Positions 25,158 to 33,389 of a stretch of DNA of 64,000 bases are shown here, in pieces (the stretch's first letter is position 1; the number at the start of each line of letters is the position of its first letter). The notes under the pieces were generated by a model. The model made no database searches and had not been told where the DNA came from. It saw only the letters and a list, made by a program, of their open reading frames with translations. The position numbers were made by a program, and so were the translations under genes. This DNA comes from Streptomyces sp. NBC_00249 (GTDB lineage Bacteria; Actinomycetota; Actinomycetes; Streptomycetales; Streptomycetaceae), in assembly GCF_026342355.1 (NCBI RefSeq), contig NZ_JAPEMV010000006.1, positions 434,001 to 498,000 on the forward strand. The letters run 5' to 3'.

Positions 25158-26540
25158 TCAGCCCCCGACCGCGCCCGGAGGCCCGCCATGCCCGCAGCTC
25201 CCCCTGATCCGGTCCACCACCCGTACTTCGCCAGGTTCTACGCCCGCGCCAGCACCGCCGCCGAGACCCGTGCCGGGATGGGCACCCTGCGCCGGGAGCT
25301 CCTGCACGGCGTCTCGGGCCGCGTCATCGAGATCGGCGCGGGCAACGGCCTGAACTTCGCGCACTACCCGCGCGCCGTCTCCGAGGTGGTCGCCGTCGAG
25401 CCGGAGCGGACCCTGCGCCGGCTCGCGGCGACGGCCGCGCTGCGCGCCGAGGTCCCGGTGGACCTCGTACCGGGTGTCGCCGAGGCCCTGCCCGTCAAGA
25501 GCGAGGCCTTCGACGTCGCCGTGGCCTCGCTGGTGCTGTGCACCGTACGGAACCTGCCGCGCGCCCTCTCCGAGCTGCACCGCGTGCTGCGGCCCGGCGC
25601 CGAGCTGCGTTTCCTGGAGCACGGCCTCGCCCCCGGCCCCGGGATGGCCGCCGTGCAGCGCGCCCTGGACCGGACGGTCTGGCCGCGCCTGTTCGGGGGG
25701 TGCCACACCGCCCGTGACCCGCTCGCCTCGATCGAGGCGGCCGGCTTCCGGATCGTCGGACACCGCTCGTTCCGCCTCCCGGAGCGCGGCCCGGCCCTCC
25801 CCACCTCGTACTGCGTGATCGGCTCGGCCCGCCGCTCGGACGGCTAGGCCGTCTCTTTCGGATCTTGCCGGGCGCGGGCCAGAGACGGCCTGGTGCTGTG
25901 ACCGGGTCGTGCCCGGCAGGACCCGCCAGTCGGGTTCCAGGTCCAGGACGTGGCCGCTCACCGAGCGGAGGTGGTCGGCGAGGGCCGCCCGGGGCAGCAG
26001 GTCCGGGAGGTGGTGGTCGGCGTAGTGGCGGTGGGCGTCGGCGCCGGACCACAGGGTGGTGACCAGGTAGCGGTCCGCGGCGAGCCGGGTGACGGCCCCG
26101 GCGAGCATCCCGCCGGCGGCCGCCATGCCCGGGGCCCACACCTCGCGCTGCACGTCGAGGAAGTGCCGCTCGCGGCCGGGCAGGACCAGGCAGTCGGCGG
26201 CCCGCAGCAGGGTGGCGTCCCGTAGGGCCGCGGGCAGGTCCGGCAGGTCCCCGGTCATGCCGAGGACGACCTCGCCGGTGGCGGTCCCGATCGCCGTGTA
26301 CGTGTCGCGCTGTCGGCTGCCCTCGAAGACGGGGTCGTGCCGCTCGCGCATGAAGCGTTCGTAGGCCTCGCGGTCGCTCCAGAGCCCCAGGAGCCGGGCC
26401 TCTCCGGTGGCGGGGTCCCAGCCGCCCACCTGGCCGACCAGGCCCGGCTGGTCGGCCATGACCGACCAGGCCCGCTGAGCCAGGGAGAAACGTTCCCGCC
26501 CGGCGTGCGGCACTTCGCAGCCGATCCACTTGCCCCACAT
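25158..26540 (-). CDS. DUF4937-type protein whose frame has no stop at the expected place
   Basis: The first ~210 residues (MWGKWIGCEVPHAGRE, LVGQVGGWDPATGEARLLG, QREVWAPGMAAAGGMLAG, YLVTTLWSGADAH) form a complete two-part ABM-like/DUF4937 protein ending near EPDWRVLPG (about 25914). Family members stop there. Here the frame runs on for another 250 codons, through the convergent terminator and antisense to the whole methyltransferase gene, to a stop at 25158. I infer loss of the native stop by a small indel, so residues beyond ~215 are probably not conserved protein. The N-terminal start is secure (GGGAGAG site). Function unknown. Confidence 0.6.
   Translation of the reverse strand: MWGKWIGCEVPHAGRERFSLAQRAWSVMADQPGLVGQVGGWDPATGEARLLGLWSDREAYERFMRERHDPVFEGSRQRDTYTAIGTATGEVVLGMTGDLPDLPAALRDATLLRAADCLVLPGRERHFLDVQREVWAPGMAAAGGMLAGAVTRLAADRYLVTTLWSGADAHRHYADHHLPDLLPRAALADHLRSVSGHVLDLEPDWRVLPGTTRSQHQAVSGPRPARSERDGLAVRAAGRADHAVRGGEGRAALREAERAVSDDPEAGRLDRGERVTGGVAPPEQARPDRPVQGALHGGHPGAGGEAVLQETQLGAGPQHAVQLGEGARQVPYGAQHQRGHGDVEGLALDGQGLGDTRYEVHRDLGAQRGRRREPAQGPLRLDGDHLGDGARVVREVQAVARADLDDAARDAVQELPAQGAHPGTGLGGGAGAGVEPGEVRVVDRIRGSCGHGGPPGAVGG
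25188..25847 (+). CDS. class I SAM-dependent methyltransferase
   Basis: A 219-residue protein. Motif I is GRVIEIGAGNGLNFAHYP (residues ~44-61), the acidic end of strand 2 is VVAVEPERTL, and motif IV/post I is FDVAVASLVLCTVRN. It continues with LHRVLRPGAELRFLEHG. This is a Methyltransf_11 fold; the substrate is unknown, possibly a small molecule or quinone-type compound. The ATG has GGAGG 6 nt upstream. It converges on the DUF4937 gene. Confidence 0.9.
   Translation: MPAAPPDPVHHPYFARFYARASTAAETRAGMGTLRRELLHGVSGRVIEIGAGNGLNFAHYPRAVSEVVAVEPERTLRRLAATAALRAEVPVDLVPGVAEALPVKSEAFDVAVASLVLCTVRNLPRALSELHRVLRPGAELRFLEHGLAPGPGMAAVQRALDRTVWPRLFGGCHTARDPLASIEAAGFRIVGHRSFRLPERGPALPTSYCVIGSARRSDG
25846..25891. 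terminator. bidirectional terminator between the methyltransferase and DUF4937 genes
   Basis: A perfect 11-bp inverted repeat, AGGCCGTCTCT (25846-25856) and AGAGACGGCCT (25881-25891), with a 24-nt loop. It lies exactly where both convergent genes should end, which supports the view that the DUF4937 frame has lost its stop. Confidence 0.65.
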
Positions 26541-26618
26541 CCGCGCCCGCTCTCCCTGTTCCGTGTTCCGTGTTCCGTCCGCCCGCCCGTCACCCGTCCG
26601 GCTCAGCGCCGGAGCGGA

Positions 26619-27044
26619 TCAGCCGGTCAGCGGCTTGACCCAGCGGGTCCAGGCGTCCTGCGGGTGGTAGCCGTACGCCTCCCACGCGCCGTGCGCCCGG
26701 GCGTTCCCGTCGAGCACCATCGCGTCGGAGCGGCGCCCGCCGAGGGCCTCGAACCGCTCCTCGGCGGCGGCCAGCAGCGCCGAGCCGATCCCCTGCCTGC
26801 GGTGTCCGGGGTGCACGGCCAGCCGGTAGAGGTGGCAGCGCCAGCCGTCGAACCCCGCCACGACGGTGCCGACGAGTTCGCCGTCGCGCCGGGCGAGCAG
26901 CAGGGCCTGCGGATCGCGGGCGTGCAGCCGCTCGACCCCGGCCAGGTCGTCGCTGATACTCGTGCCCTTGGCGGCGCCCTTCCAGAACTCCAGAACGGCG
27001 GGCAGGTCCGCCGCCGAGGCGTGGCCGATATGAAGATCACTCAT
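26619..27044 (-). CDS. GNAT family N-acetyltransferase
   Basis: A 141-residue single GNAT domain. The acetyl-CoA loop is VHPGHRRQGIGSALL (about residues 80-95), preceded by HLYRLAVH and followed by GNARAHGAWEAYGYHP. The substrate is unknown. It lies 78 bp upstream (in its own direction) of the DUF4937 gene and may be cotranscribed with it. Confidence 0.9.
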   Translation of the reverse strand: MSDLHIGHASAADLPAVLEFWKGAAKGTSISDDLAGVERLHARDPQALLLARRDGELVGTVVAGFDGWRCHLYRLAVHPGHRRQGIGSALLAAAEERFEALGGRRSDAMVLDGNARAHGAWEAYGYHPQDAWTRWVKPLTG

Positions 27045-27306
27045 GTCCGGATCCCATCACCGCGCACCGGTCCACCAAAAGGATGATCCATCTCCTTTGC
27101 CTTTCCTTTACCATGGGGGCAGCGGTTCCACCGCAGTCCTCCCGCAGTCCCTCCGACGAAAGGTGTGAGCGTCCGTCCATGGGCGAGCCTCCCAGTCCCC
27201 GACCGTCCCGCCGCGCCCGGCCTGCCCGGCGCACCCGCCTTGCCCGCGGGCGACACCGCGCGGCGCCCTTCCTCCTGACTGATCATGGGACGGAGGTGAA
27301 CGACCG

Positions 27307-28647
27307 ATGACCGAAGTGCTCCTGCTCGTCGTGGCGCTGCTGCTCTGTCTTGCCTGCGGGGCCTTCGTCGCGGCCGAGTTCTCGCTGACCACCATCGAGC
27401 GCAGCGAGCTCGAAGGAGCCGTCGAGCGCGGTGAGCGCGGCGCCGACAGCGCCCTGGCGGCGGTCCGCAGCCTGACGTTCCAGCTCTCCGGGGCGCAGCT
27501 CGGCATCACCGTGACCGGCCTGGTCATCGGCATGATCTCCAAACCGTCGATCGCCGCCCTGCTCCAGGGCCCCTTCGAGGCGATGGGCCTGTCGTCCGGC
27601 GCCGCCTCCTCCACTGCCCTGGTGCTCGGTACGGCGCTGTCGACGGTGGTCCTGATGGTCGTCGGCGAGCTGGTGCCGAAGAACTGGGCGATCTCCTCGC
27701 CGCTGGCGGTCGCCAAGCGGGTGGCCACCATGCAGCGCGTGTTCAGCCGTGCCTTCCGGCCCCTGATCAGCCACCTGAACACCACCGCGAACCACATGGT
27801 CCGCCGGTTCGGCATGGAGCCGACCGAGGAGCTGGCGTCCGCGCGCAGCCCCCAGGAGCTGGTGGCCCTGGCCCGGCACTCCGCGAAGGCGGGCGCGCTG
27901 GAGAAGGACACCGCCGAGCTGTTCGTGCGGACCCTGAACCTGGCGGACCTCACCGCCGAGAACGTGATGACCCCGCGCGTGCAGGTCACCGCCCTCGACG
28001 TGCAGACCACCGCCGAGGACGTGGCGAACGCGACCATGGCGACCGGCCTGTCGCGCTTCCCGGTCTACCGGGGCAGCCTCGACACCGTCGTCGGCACCGT
28101 CCACATCAAGGACGTACTGGCCCTGCCCGCCGAGGAACGGCACCGCCATCCGGTGTCGCAGCTGCTGCGCGAGCCCCTCCTCGTACCCGAGTCGCTGACC
28201 GTGGACCGGCTGCTGGACCGGCTGTCCGGGAAGCAGACGATGGCCGTGGTGATCGACGAGTACGGCGGCACGGCCGGCGTGGCCACGCTGGAGGACATCG
28301 TCGAGGAGGTCGTCGGCGAGGTGCGCGACGAGCACGACCCGCACGAGACCTCCGACCTGGCCCCGGCCGGGACGGACGAGTCCGGACGGGCCCTCTACTC
28401 CGCCGACGGCGCCGCGCGCACCGATCAGCTCCGGCAGATCGGCCTGCGGGTGCCGGACGGCCCCTACGAGACCCTGGCCGGGCTGATAGCCACCGAGCTG
28501 GGCCGGATCCCGGCCGTCGGCGACAGCCTGGAGCTGGACGGCTGGCGCCTGGACGTGGTGGACGCCTCCGGGCGCCGGGCCGCCCGCGTGCTGCTGCACG
28601 CACCGGCCGGCCCGTCCGGTGACGAGCGTACGGAGGAGCACCGATGA
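27307..28647 (+). CDS. CNNM/CorC-type membrane protein with CBS pair (hemolysin family)
   Basis: A 446-residue protein. The N-terminal CNNM (DUF21) domain has four hydrophobic segments (residues 1-150, with VGELVPKNWAI). A CBS-domain pair follows (NVMTPRVQVTALD, LSRFPVYRG, IKDVLALP, MAVVIDEYGGTAGVATLED). The C-terminal CorC_HlyC transporter-associated domain is at about 345-430 (LAGLIATELGRIPAVGD). Members are implicated in magnesium or cobalt efflux. GGAGG precedes the ATG, and the stop overlaps the next gene (ATGA). Confidence 0.94.
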   Translation: MTEVLLLVVALLLCLACGAFVAAEFSLTTIERSELEGAVERGERGADSALAAVRSLTFQLSGAQLGITVTGLVIGMISKPSIAALLQGPFEAMGLSSGAASSTALVLGTALSTVVLMVVGELVPKNWAISSPLAVAKRVATMQRVFSRAFRPLISHLNTTANHMVRRFGMEPTEELASARSPQELVALARHSAKAGALEKDTAELFVRTLNLADLTAENVMTPRVQVTALDVQTTAEDVANATMATGLSRFPVYRGSLDTVVGTVHIKDVLALPAEERHRHPVSQLLREPLLVPESLTVDRLLDRLSGKQTMAVVIDEYGGTAGVATLEDIVEEVVGEVRDEHDPHETSDLAPAGTDESGRALYSADGAARTDQLRQIGLRVPDGPYETLAGLIATELGRIPAVGDSLELDGWRLDVVDASGRRAARVLLHAPAGPSGDERTEEHR

Positions 28648-29663
28648 CCGCGATCCAGCTGCTGATCGGGTTGGCGACCCTGGTCGTGAACGCCTTCTTC
28701 GTCGGCGCCGAGTTCGCCATGATCTCGGTACGCCGCAGCCAGATCGAGCCGTACGCGGAGCAGGGCGACCGGCGGGCCCGGGCGGTCCTGTGGGGCCTGG
28801 AACACGTGTCGGCGCTGATGGCGGCGGCGCAGCTGGGCATCACCCTGTGCACCCTGGTGCTCGGTGTGGTGGCCGAGCCGGCGATCGCGCACCTGCTGAC
28901 CCCCGTCTTCGAATTCTTCGGGGTGCCCGGCGGCCTGACGCACGCGATCTCCTTCGTCGTCGCGCTGTCGCTGGCGACGTACCTGCACATGCTGTTCGGC
29001 GAGATGGTGCCGAAGAACGTGGCGCTGTCGGAGCCCGTGCGGACCGCGCTGCTGCTGGGGCCGCCGCTGGTGGCGCTGACGCGGGCGCTGAAGCCGGTGA
29101 TCTTCGCGATCAACGCCTTCGCGAACGCCCTGCTGCGGCTGCTGCGGGTGGAGGTGAAGGACGAGGTCGCGGCGACCTTCTCGGACGACGAGCTGGCCCG
29201 GATCGTCAAGGACTCCAGCGCCGCCGGGCTCATCGACGACCGCGCGAGCGAGCGGCTGTACGACGCCCTGGGGCTGGGGCGGCGGCCGGTCACCGATGTG
29301 GTGCTGCCCGCGGACCGGGTGGTCCGGGCCCGCGAGGGCATCACTCCGGCCGGGCTGGAGCGGCTGTCGGCCGAGTCGGGGTACTCCCGCTTCCCGGTGG
29401 TCGACGCCCAGCACGGGATCCTCGGCTACCTGCACGTCAAGGACACCCTGGACGCGACCGAGCGGGACGAGCCCTTCCCGGCGTCCGCGCTGCGCCCCAT
29501 CGCGCAGGTGCGGGCGGACACCCCGCTGGACGACGTACTGACCGCGATGCGGCGCAGCCGTACGCACCTTGCGGCGGTCCTCGGCGCCGACGGGGCCATG
29601 ACGGGGCTGGTGACGATGGAGGACGTACTGCGCGAACTGTTCGGCAGGTCCGCCTCCGCCTGA
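28644..29663 (+). CDS. second CNNM/CBS membrane protein
   Basis: A 339-residue paralogue of the preceding gene, with a 4-bp ATGA overlap. It has the CNNM domain (AEFAMISVRRSQIEPY, FGEMVPKNVAL) and CBS pair (VVLPADRVVRAREG, SRFPVVDAQHGILG, MTGLVTMEDVLRELFG). It ends after the second CBS and lacks the CorC_HlyC domain. The pair probably forms a heteromeric membrane complex. Such tandem pairs are common in actinobacteria. Confidence 0.93.
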   Translation: MTAIQLLIGLATLVVNAFFVGAEFAMISVRRSQIEPYAEQGDRRARAVLWGLEHVSALMAAAQLGITLCTLVLGVVAEPAIAHLLTPVFEFFGVPGGLTHAISFVVALSLATYLHMLFGEMVPKNVALSEPVRTALLLGPPLVALTRALKPVIFAINAFANALLRLLRVEVKDEVAATFSDDELARIVKDSSAAGLIDDRASERLYDALGLGRRPVTDVVLPADRVVRAREGITPAGLERLSAESGYSRFPVVDAQHGILGYLHVKDTLDATERDEPFPASALRPIAQVRADTPLDDVLTAMRRSRTHLAAVLGADGAMTGLVTMEDVLRELFGRSASA

Positions 29664-29727
29664 GGCCGCGGCCGTGCGGTCCCCGGCCCTGCGGGGCGGG
29701 GGTACCGCGCGGTAACATCACTCCGCC

Positions 29728-30510
29728 ATGGAGATGAATGCCTCTTACACCAGTTTTGTCGCGGTCGGCGACTCCTTCACCGAGGGCATGTCCGACTTGC
29801 TCGCGGACGGCTCCTACCGGGGCTGGGCCGACCTGCTGGCCGAGCGGCTCGCGGCGCGCGAGCCGGGCTTCCGCTACGCGAACCTCGCGGTGCGCGGGAA
29901 GCTCATCGGCCAGATCGCCGGGGACCAGGCGCCCGCGGCCGCCGCGATGGGCGCGGACGTGGTGACCCTGGTGGGCGGGCTGAACGACGCCCTGCGGCCC
30001 AAGGTGGACATGGGCAGGGTGCGCGGACACCTGGAGGAGGCCGTGGCCCTGCTGGCACCCTCCTGCGAGCACCTGGTGCTGATGCGCTCACCGGGCCGCG
30101 ACGGTCCCGTGATGGAACGTTTCCGGCCGCGCATGGAGGAGCTCTTCGGGATCCTCGAAGAGCTCGCCGCCCGGCACGGGGCCCTGCTGGTGGACCTCTA
30201 CGGGGCTCCCGTGCTCGGGGACCCGCGCATGTGGGACGTCGACCGGCTGCACCTGACCGCCGAGGGCCACCGCCGGGTCGCGGAGGCCGTCTGGCAGGCC
30301 CTCGGACTGCCCCCGGAGGAGGACTGGCGGGCCGCGCTGCCGCCCGCGACGGCCCCCGGCTGGCCGGTCCGCCGGGCCGAGGACCTGCGCTTCGCGCGCC
30401 GCCATCTGCTGCCCTGGATCGGCCGCCGTCTGACGGGCCGTTCCTCGGGGGACGGCCGTCCCGCCAAGCGTCCCGAGCTGCTGCCCTACGGGGGCGCGCC
30501 GCTCTCGTAG
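29728..30510 (+). CDS. SGNH/GDSL hydrolase
   Basis: A 260-residue esterase or lipase fold. Block I is FVAVGDSFTEGMSD with the nucleophile Ser, block II is the Gly in RGKLIGQ, block III is VTLVGGLNDAL with the Asn, and block V is WDVDRLHLTAEGHRR with the catalytic Asp and His. No signal peptide, so it is cytoplasmic. The C-terminal ~60 residues are Arg-rich. Substrate unknown. A start two codons later (MNAS) is possible. Confidence 0.92.
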   Translation: MEMNASYTSFVAVGDSFTEGMSDLLADGSYRGWADLLAERLAAREPGFRYANLAVRGKLIGQIAGDQAPAAAAMGADVVTLVGGLNDALRPKVDMGRVRGHLEEAVALLAPSCEHLVLMRSPGRDGPVMERFRPRMEELFGILEELAARHGALLVDLYGAPVLGDPRMWDVDRLHLTAEGHRRVAEAVWQALGLPPEEDWRAALPPATAPGWPVRRAEDLRFARRHLLPWIGRRLTGRSSGDGRPAKRPELLPYGGAPLS

Positions 30511-30567
30511 CAAGGCACAATCACGGGCGGCGCCCCTACCTGCGTAAACGCACAGCCCCGGCCCAAG

Positions 30568-30573
30568 TAGAAT
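30568..30573 (+). promoter_or_regulatory. -10 element for a leaderless purB transcript
   Basis: TAGAAT lies only 8 nt before the purB GTG, and no Shine-Dalgarno is present in between (CCCTCCAC). Transcription would begin at or within 2 nt of the start codon. The -35 region is not clear. Confidence 0.5.
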
Positions 30574-30581
30574 CCCTCCAC

Positions 30582-32015
30582 GTGACAGCCAAGCCCCGCA
30601 TCCCCAATGTCCTGGCCGGCCGCTACGCCTCTGCGGAGCTCGCCGTCCTGTGGTCCCCCGAGTACAAGGTGACGCTGGAGCGGCGGCTGTGGCTCGCCGT
30701 GCTGCGTGCCCAGAAGGACCTCGGCATCGAGGTCCCGGACGCCGCCCTCGCCGACTACGAGCGCGTCCTGGAGACGGTCGACCTCGCCTCCATCGCCGAG
30801 CGCGAGAAGGTCACCCGGCACGACGTGAAGGCCCGGATCGAGGAGTTCAACGCCCTCGCCGGTCACGAGCACGTCCACAAGGGCATGACCTCGCGCGACC
30901 TCACCGAGAACGTCGAGCAGCTCCAGATCCGCCTCTCGCTGGAACTGGCCCGGGACCGTACGGTCGCCGTCCTGGCCCGCCTCGGCAAGCTGGCCGGCGA
31001 GCACGCCGAGCTGGTCATGGCCGGCCGCTCCCACAACGTCGCCGCGCAGGCGACCACGCTGGGCAAGCGTTTCGCGACCGCCGCCGACGAGCTGCTGGTC
31101 GCCTACGACCGCCTGGAGAACCTCCTCGGCCGCTACCCGCTGCGCGGCATCAAGGGCCCGGTCGGCACCGCCCAGGACATGCTGGACCTGCTGGGCGGCG
31201 ACACCTCCAAGCTGGCCGACCTCGAGCAGCGCATCGCCGCGCACCTCGGCTTCGCGCAGGCCTTCACCTCGGTCGGCCAGGTCTACCCGCGCTCGCTCGA
31301 CTACGACGTGGTGACCGCGCTGGTGCAGCTGGCCGCCGCCCCGTCGTCGATCGCGAAGACGATCCGGCTGATGGCCGGGCACGAGCTGGTCACCGAGGGC
31401 TTCAAGCCCGGCCAGGTCGGCTCCTCGGCGATGCCGCACAAGATGAACACCCGCTCCTGCGAGCGTGTGAACGGCCTGATGGTCATCCTGCGGGGCTACG
31501 CCTCGATGACCGGCGAGCTGGCCGGCGACCAGTGGAACGAGGGCGACGTCTCCTGCTCCGTCGTCCGCCGGGTGGCCCTGCCCGACGCGTTCTTCGCGTT
31601 CGACGGGCTGCTGGAGACCTTCCTGACGGTCCTCGACGAGTTCGGCGCCTTCCCGGCCGTCGTGGCCCGCGAGCTGGACCGCTACCTGCCGTTCCTCGCC
31701 ACCACCAAGGTGCTGATGGGTGCAGTGCGGGCCGGTGTGGGCCGCGAGGCCGCGCACGAGGTCATCAAGGAGCACGCGGTGGCCTCCGCGCTCGCGATGC
31801 GCGAGCAGGGCGCCGAGCGCAATGAGCTGCTGGACAAGCTGGCCGCCGACGAGCGGATGCCGCTCGACCGTGCGCAGCTGGACGCGCTGATGGCCGACAA
31901 GCTGTCCTTCACCGGTGCGGCGGGTGACCAGGTGGCGACCGTGGTCGCGCGGATCGAGGCGATCGCCAAGGAGCACCCGGAGGCCGCCGGGTACGCGCCG
32001 GGGTCGATCCTCTGA
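30582..32015 (+). CDS. purB: adenylosuccinate lyase
   Basis: A 477-residue fumarase/aspartase-superfamily enzyme acting twice in purine synthesis, splitting SAICAR and adenylosuccinate. Motifs: HDVKARIEEFN, HVHKGMTSRDLTENVEQ, MAGRSHNVAAQ and the superfamily signature GSSAMPHKMNTRSCE. The GTG at 30582 matches the family N-terminus (VTAKPRIPNVLAGRYAS). The stop codon region overlaps the mug frame (CTGA). The enzyme is complete and should be functional. Confidence 0.97.
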   Translation: MTAKPRIPNVLAGRYASAELAVLWSPEYKVTLERRLWLAVLRAQKDLGIEVPDAALADYERVLETVDLASIAEREKVTRHDVKARIEEFNALAGHEHVHKGMTSRDLTENVEQLQIRLSLELARDRTVAVLARLGKLAGEHAELVMAGRSHNVAAQATTLGKRFATAADELLVAYDRLENLLGRYPLRGIKGPVGTAQDMLDLLGGDTSKLADLEQRIAAHLGFAQAFTSVGQVYPRSLDYDVVTALVQLAAAPSSIAKTIRLMAGHELVTEGFKPGQVGSSAMPHKMNTRSCERVNGLMVILRGYASMTGELAGDQWNEGDVSCSVVRRVALPDAFFAFDGLLETFLTVLDEFGAFPAVVARELDRYLPFLATTKVLMGAVRAGVGREAAHEVIKEHAVASALAMREQGAERNELLDKLAADERMPLDRAQLDALMADKLSFTGAAGDQVATVVARIEAIAKEHPEAAGYAPGSIL

Positions 32016-32395
32016 CCCCCGAGGAGCTCGAAGCCGCCCGTGACCGCGTCCTCCCGGACGTGGTCGCGGGCGGTCTGCGTGTGCTGTTCTGCGGGATCAA
32101 TCCGGGTCTCCTCTCCGCCGCGACGGGCCACCACTTCGCCCGCCCCGGCAACCGTTTCTGGCCGGTGCTCCACCTGTCGGGCTTCACCCCGCGCCGGCTG
32201 GCGCCGCAGGAGCAGGAGGAACTGCTGCGGTACGGGCTCGGCATCACCAACGTCGTGGCCCGGGCCACCGCCCGCGCCGACGAACTCGGCGCCGAGGAGT
32301 TCCGCGAGGGCGGCCGGCTCCTGACGGCGAAGGTGGAACGCCTGCGCCCCGAGTGGCTGGCCGTGGTCGGCGTCACCGCCTACCGCACCGCCTTC
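32012..32395 (+). pseudogene. mug: mug-type uracil/thymine DNA glycosylase, 5' part
   Basis: The frame from CTG 32012 reads TPEELEAARDRVLPDVV, then the active-site LRVLFCGINPGLLSAATGHH, RPGNRFWPVLHLSGFTP, YGLGITNVVARATARADEL and WLAVVGVTAYRTAF, a Mug/G:T-mismatch glycosylase of the UDG superfamily. It breaks off after TTC 32393-32395, where foreign sequence begins and a stop follows at 32432. The remaining C-terminus stands at 33765-33932 in the same order. CTG would be an odd start (GTG 32060 is the next option); homologues usually have ATG overlapping the purB stop, as far as I recall. Confidence 0.85.
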
Positions 32396-32449
32396 GCAAG
32401 CCGTAGCGACCTGCATGCGATGTTGGCTGCCTGACCTGCGAACATGCGA

Positions 32450-32476
32450 AAGCCCCCACCATGTCGGTGAGGGCTT
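32450..32476. terminator. bidirectional hairpin near the left end of E1
   Basis: AAGCCCCCACC (32450-32460) pairs with GGTGAGGGCTT (32466-32476) apart from one C-A mismatch, with loop ATGTC. A-rich and T-rich flanks on the two sides are typical of small phage or plasmid terminators. Confidence 0.65.
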
Positions 32477-32634
32477 GACGCTCGGAGGGACGGACACGGA
32501 CGGGAACGTTCAACCGCTCTGCCGTCCGTGCCATCGACTCAAGACGCGCGAGAACTTCGGGCGCGTCAGCGCACCGTTCTGACGGGACGCAACCAACCCG
32601 ACCCGTTCGTGTTGGCGCTACGCCGAGTCGGCCC

Positions 32635-32925
32635 TTAGGCCGGGTTCATGTTGATGCTGTGGATCACGTGGCCATCCGGGCCGGCCGCATGCTTGTACCC
32701 GATGTATTGCCCGATCTTCATGCGCTTGAGCAGCGGGCGTTCGAGGGGGTTGACGACCGTGAGATCCAACAAGTCGCCCTCGGGCGGCATTACCAAAACC
32801 TTGTTAGTGCTGAGATCGATCTTCTGCACTCGCCCCATACAGTGGTCAGCAGACTCGGGGTCACTCGGCTCAGGCGGGAGCCACCTTGCCTCAGGCTCGG
32901 TCTTGTTCTCCGTGCTGTCCGCCAT
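32635..32925 (-). CDS. 96-residue hypothetical protein carried by element E1
   Basis: Starts MADSTENKTEPEARWLPPEP at ATG 32925 behind AGGGAGCAGGGAAC. The N-terminus is acidic, followed by a compact domain (GRVQKIDLSTNKVLVMPPEG, LLKRMKIGQYIGYKHAAG, HVIHSINMNPA). No membrane segment and no family that I recognise. A short beta-rich domain is likely (alternating VLVM, LTVV, HVIHSI). It is the only intact-looking gene of the insertion. Its codons are less GC-rich than those of neighbours (about 60% GC), which supports a foreign origin. Confidence 0.65.
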   Translation of the reverse strand: MADSTENKTEPEARWLPPEPSDPESADHCMGRVQKIDLSTNKVLVMPPEGDLLDLTVVNPLERPLLKRMKIGQYIGYKHAAGPDGHVIHSINMNPA

Positions 32926-33194
32926 GTTCCCTGCTCCCTTCGCGCGGCACCCTGCCGACACGCACGCATGATCTCATGACGCAGCGTCAAGGAAGCACTA
33001 CCGACCGCGACATGTGAGGGTTTCCATGTCCCGCAGATAACGGCCCCCGTGCTCTGTACCCGGGTGCCCCGAACTGACCCGGCCGGCGGACGCTGGAGGG
33101 GCGGATCACCGTCACTGCCGAGACTGTAGCCGTTCGCAAGCCGTAGCAAGTCGCATGTGATGACTACGCTGTGCCTAGCCGCCCAACCTGGCCC

Positions 33195-33389
33195 TTAGCG
33201 CCAAACGTTCAGCCCCAACCGCTCTCCCGTCCGTGCCACCGGCTCAAGACGCGCCAGGACTTCGGGGCCGCTGGGACGCCGTTCTAGCGGGTCGTCAACC
33301 AAGCAGTGAGCGCAGACCCGCCGAGGGTCACCAGGCCAGTCAAGAGCCTTACAGGGACGCGCTGAAGAGTCATGCGGAACCCGCCGCAT
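33195..33389 (-). pseudogene. remnant at the left end of E2, possibly a Ser/Thr kinase tail
   Basis: The minus-strand frame ends HCLVDDPLERRPSGPEVLAR then LEPVARTGERLGLNVWR. The DP..RPS..EVLARL spacing resembles subdomain XI of Hanks-type Ser/Thr kinases. E1 carries the related reading CVPSERCADAPEVLARLESM and ARTAERLNV at about 32500-32595. The rest of the domain is missing. The resemblance is short and the call weak. Confidence 0.35.

Larger units (their letters stand above)
32393..33136. mobile_element. element E1: first of two degenerate integrative elements inside mug
   Basis: It begins at the TTCG shared with the mug break (attL, 32393-32396) and ends at an internal TTCG (33133-33136). 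Its left end reads TTCGCAAGCCGTAGC, which recurs exactly at 33133-33147. Its right end (33052-33132: CGGGTGCCCCGA, CCGGCGGACGCTGG, GATCACCGTCACTGCCGAG) recurs before attR at 33693-33764. It carries a 96-residue minus-strand gene and a phage-style terminator. GC counted by hand over 32641-32920 is about 60%, below the host genes. No integrase remains. Confidence 0.75.

Noticed and set aside
32635..32979. Plus-strand frames of about 106 codons opposite the E1 gene
   Set aside because: No ribosome site, and the minus-strand frame has better composition and initiation.
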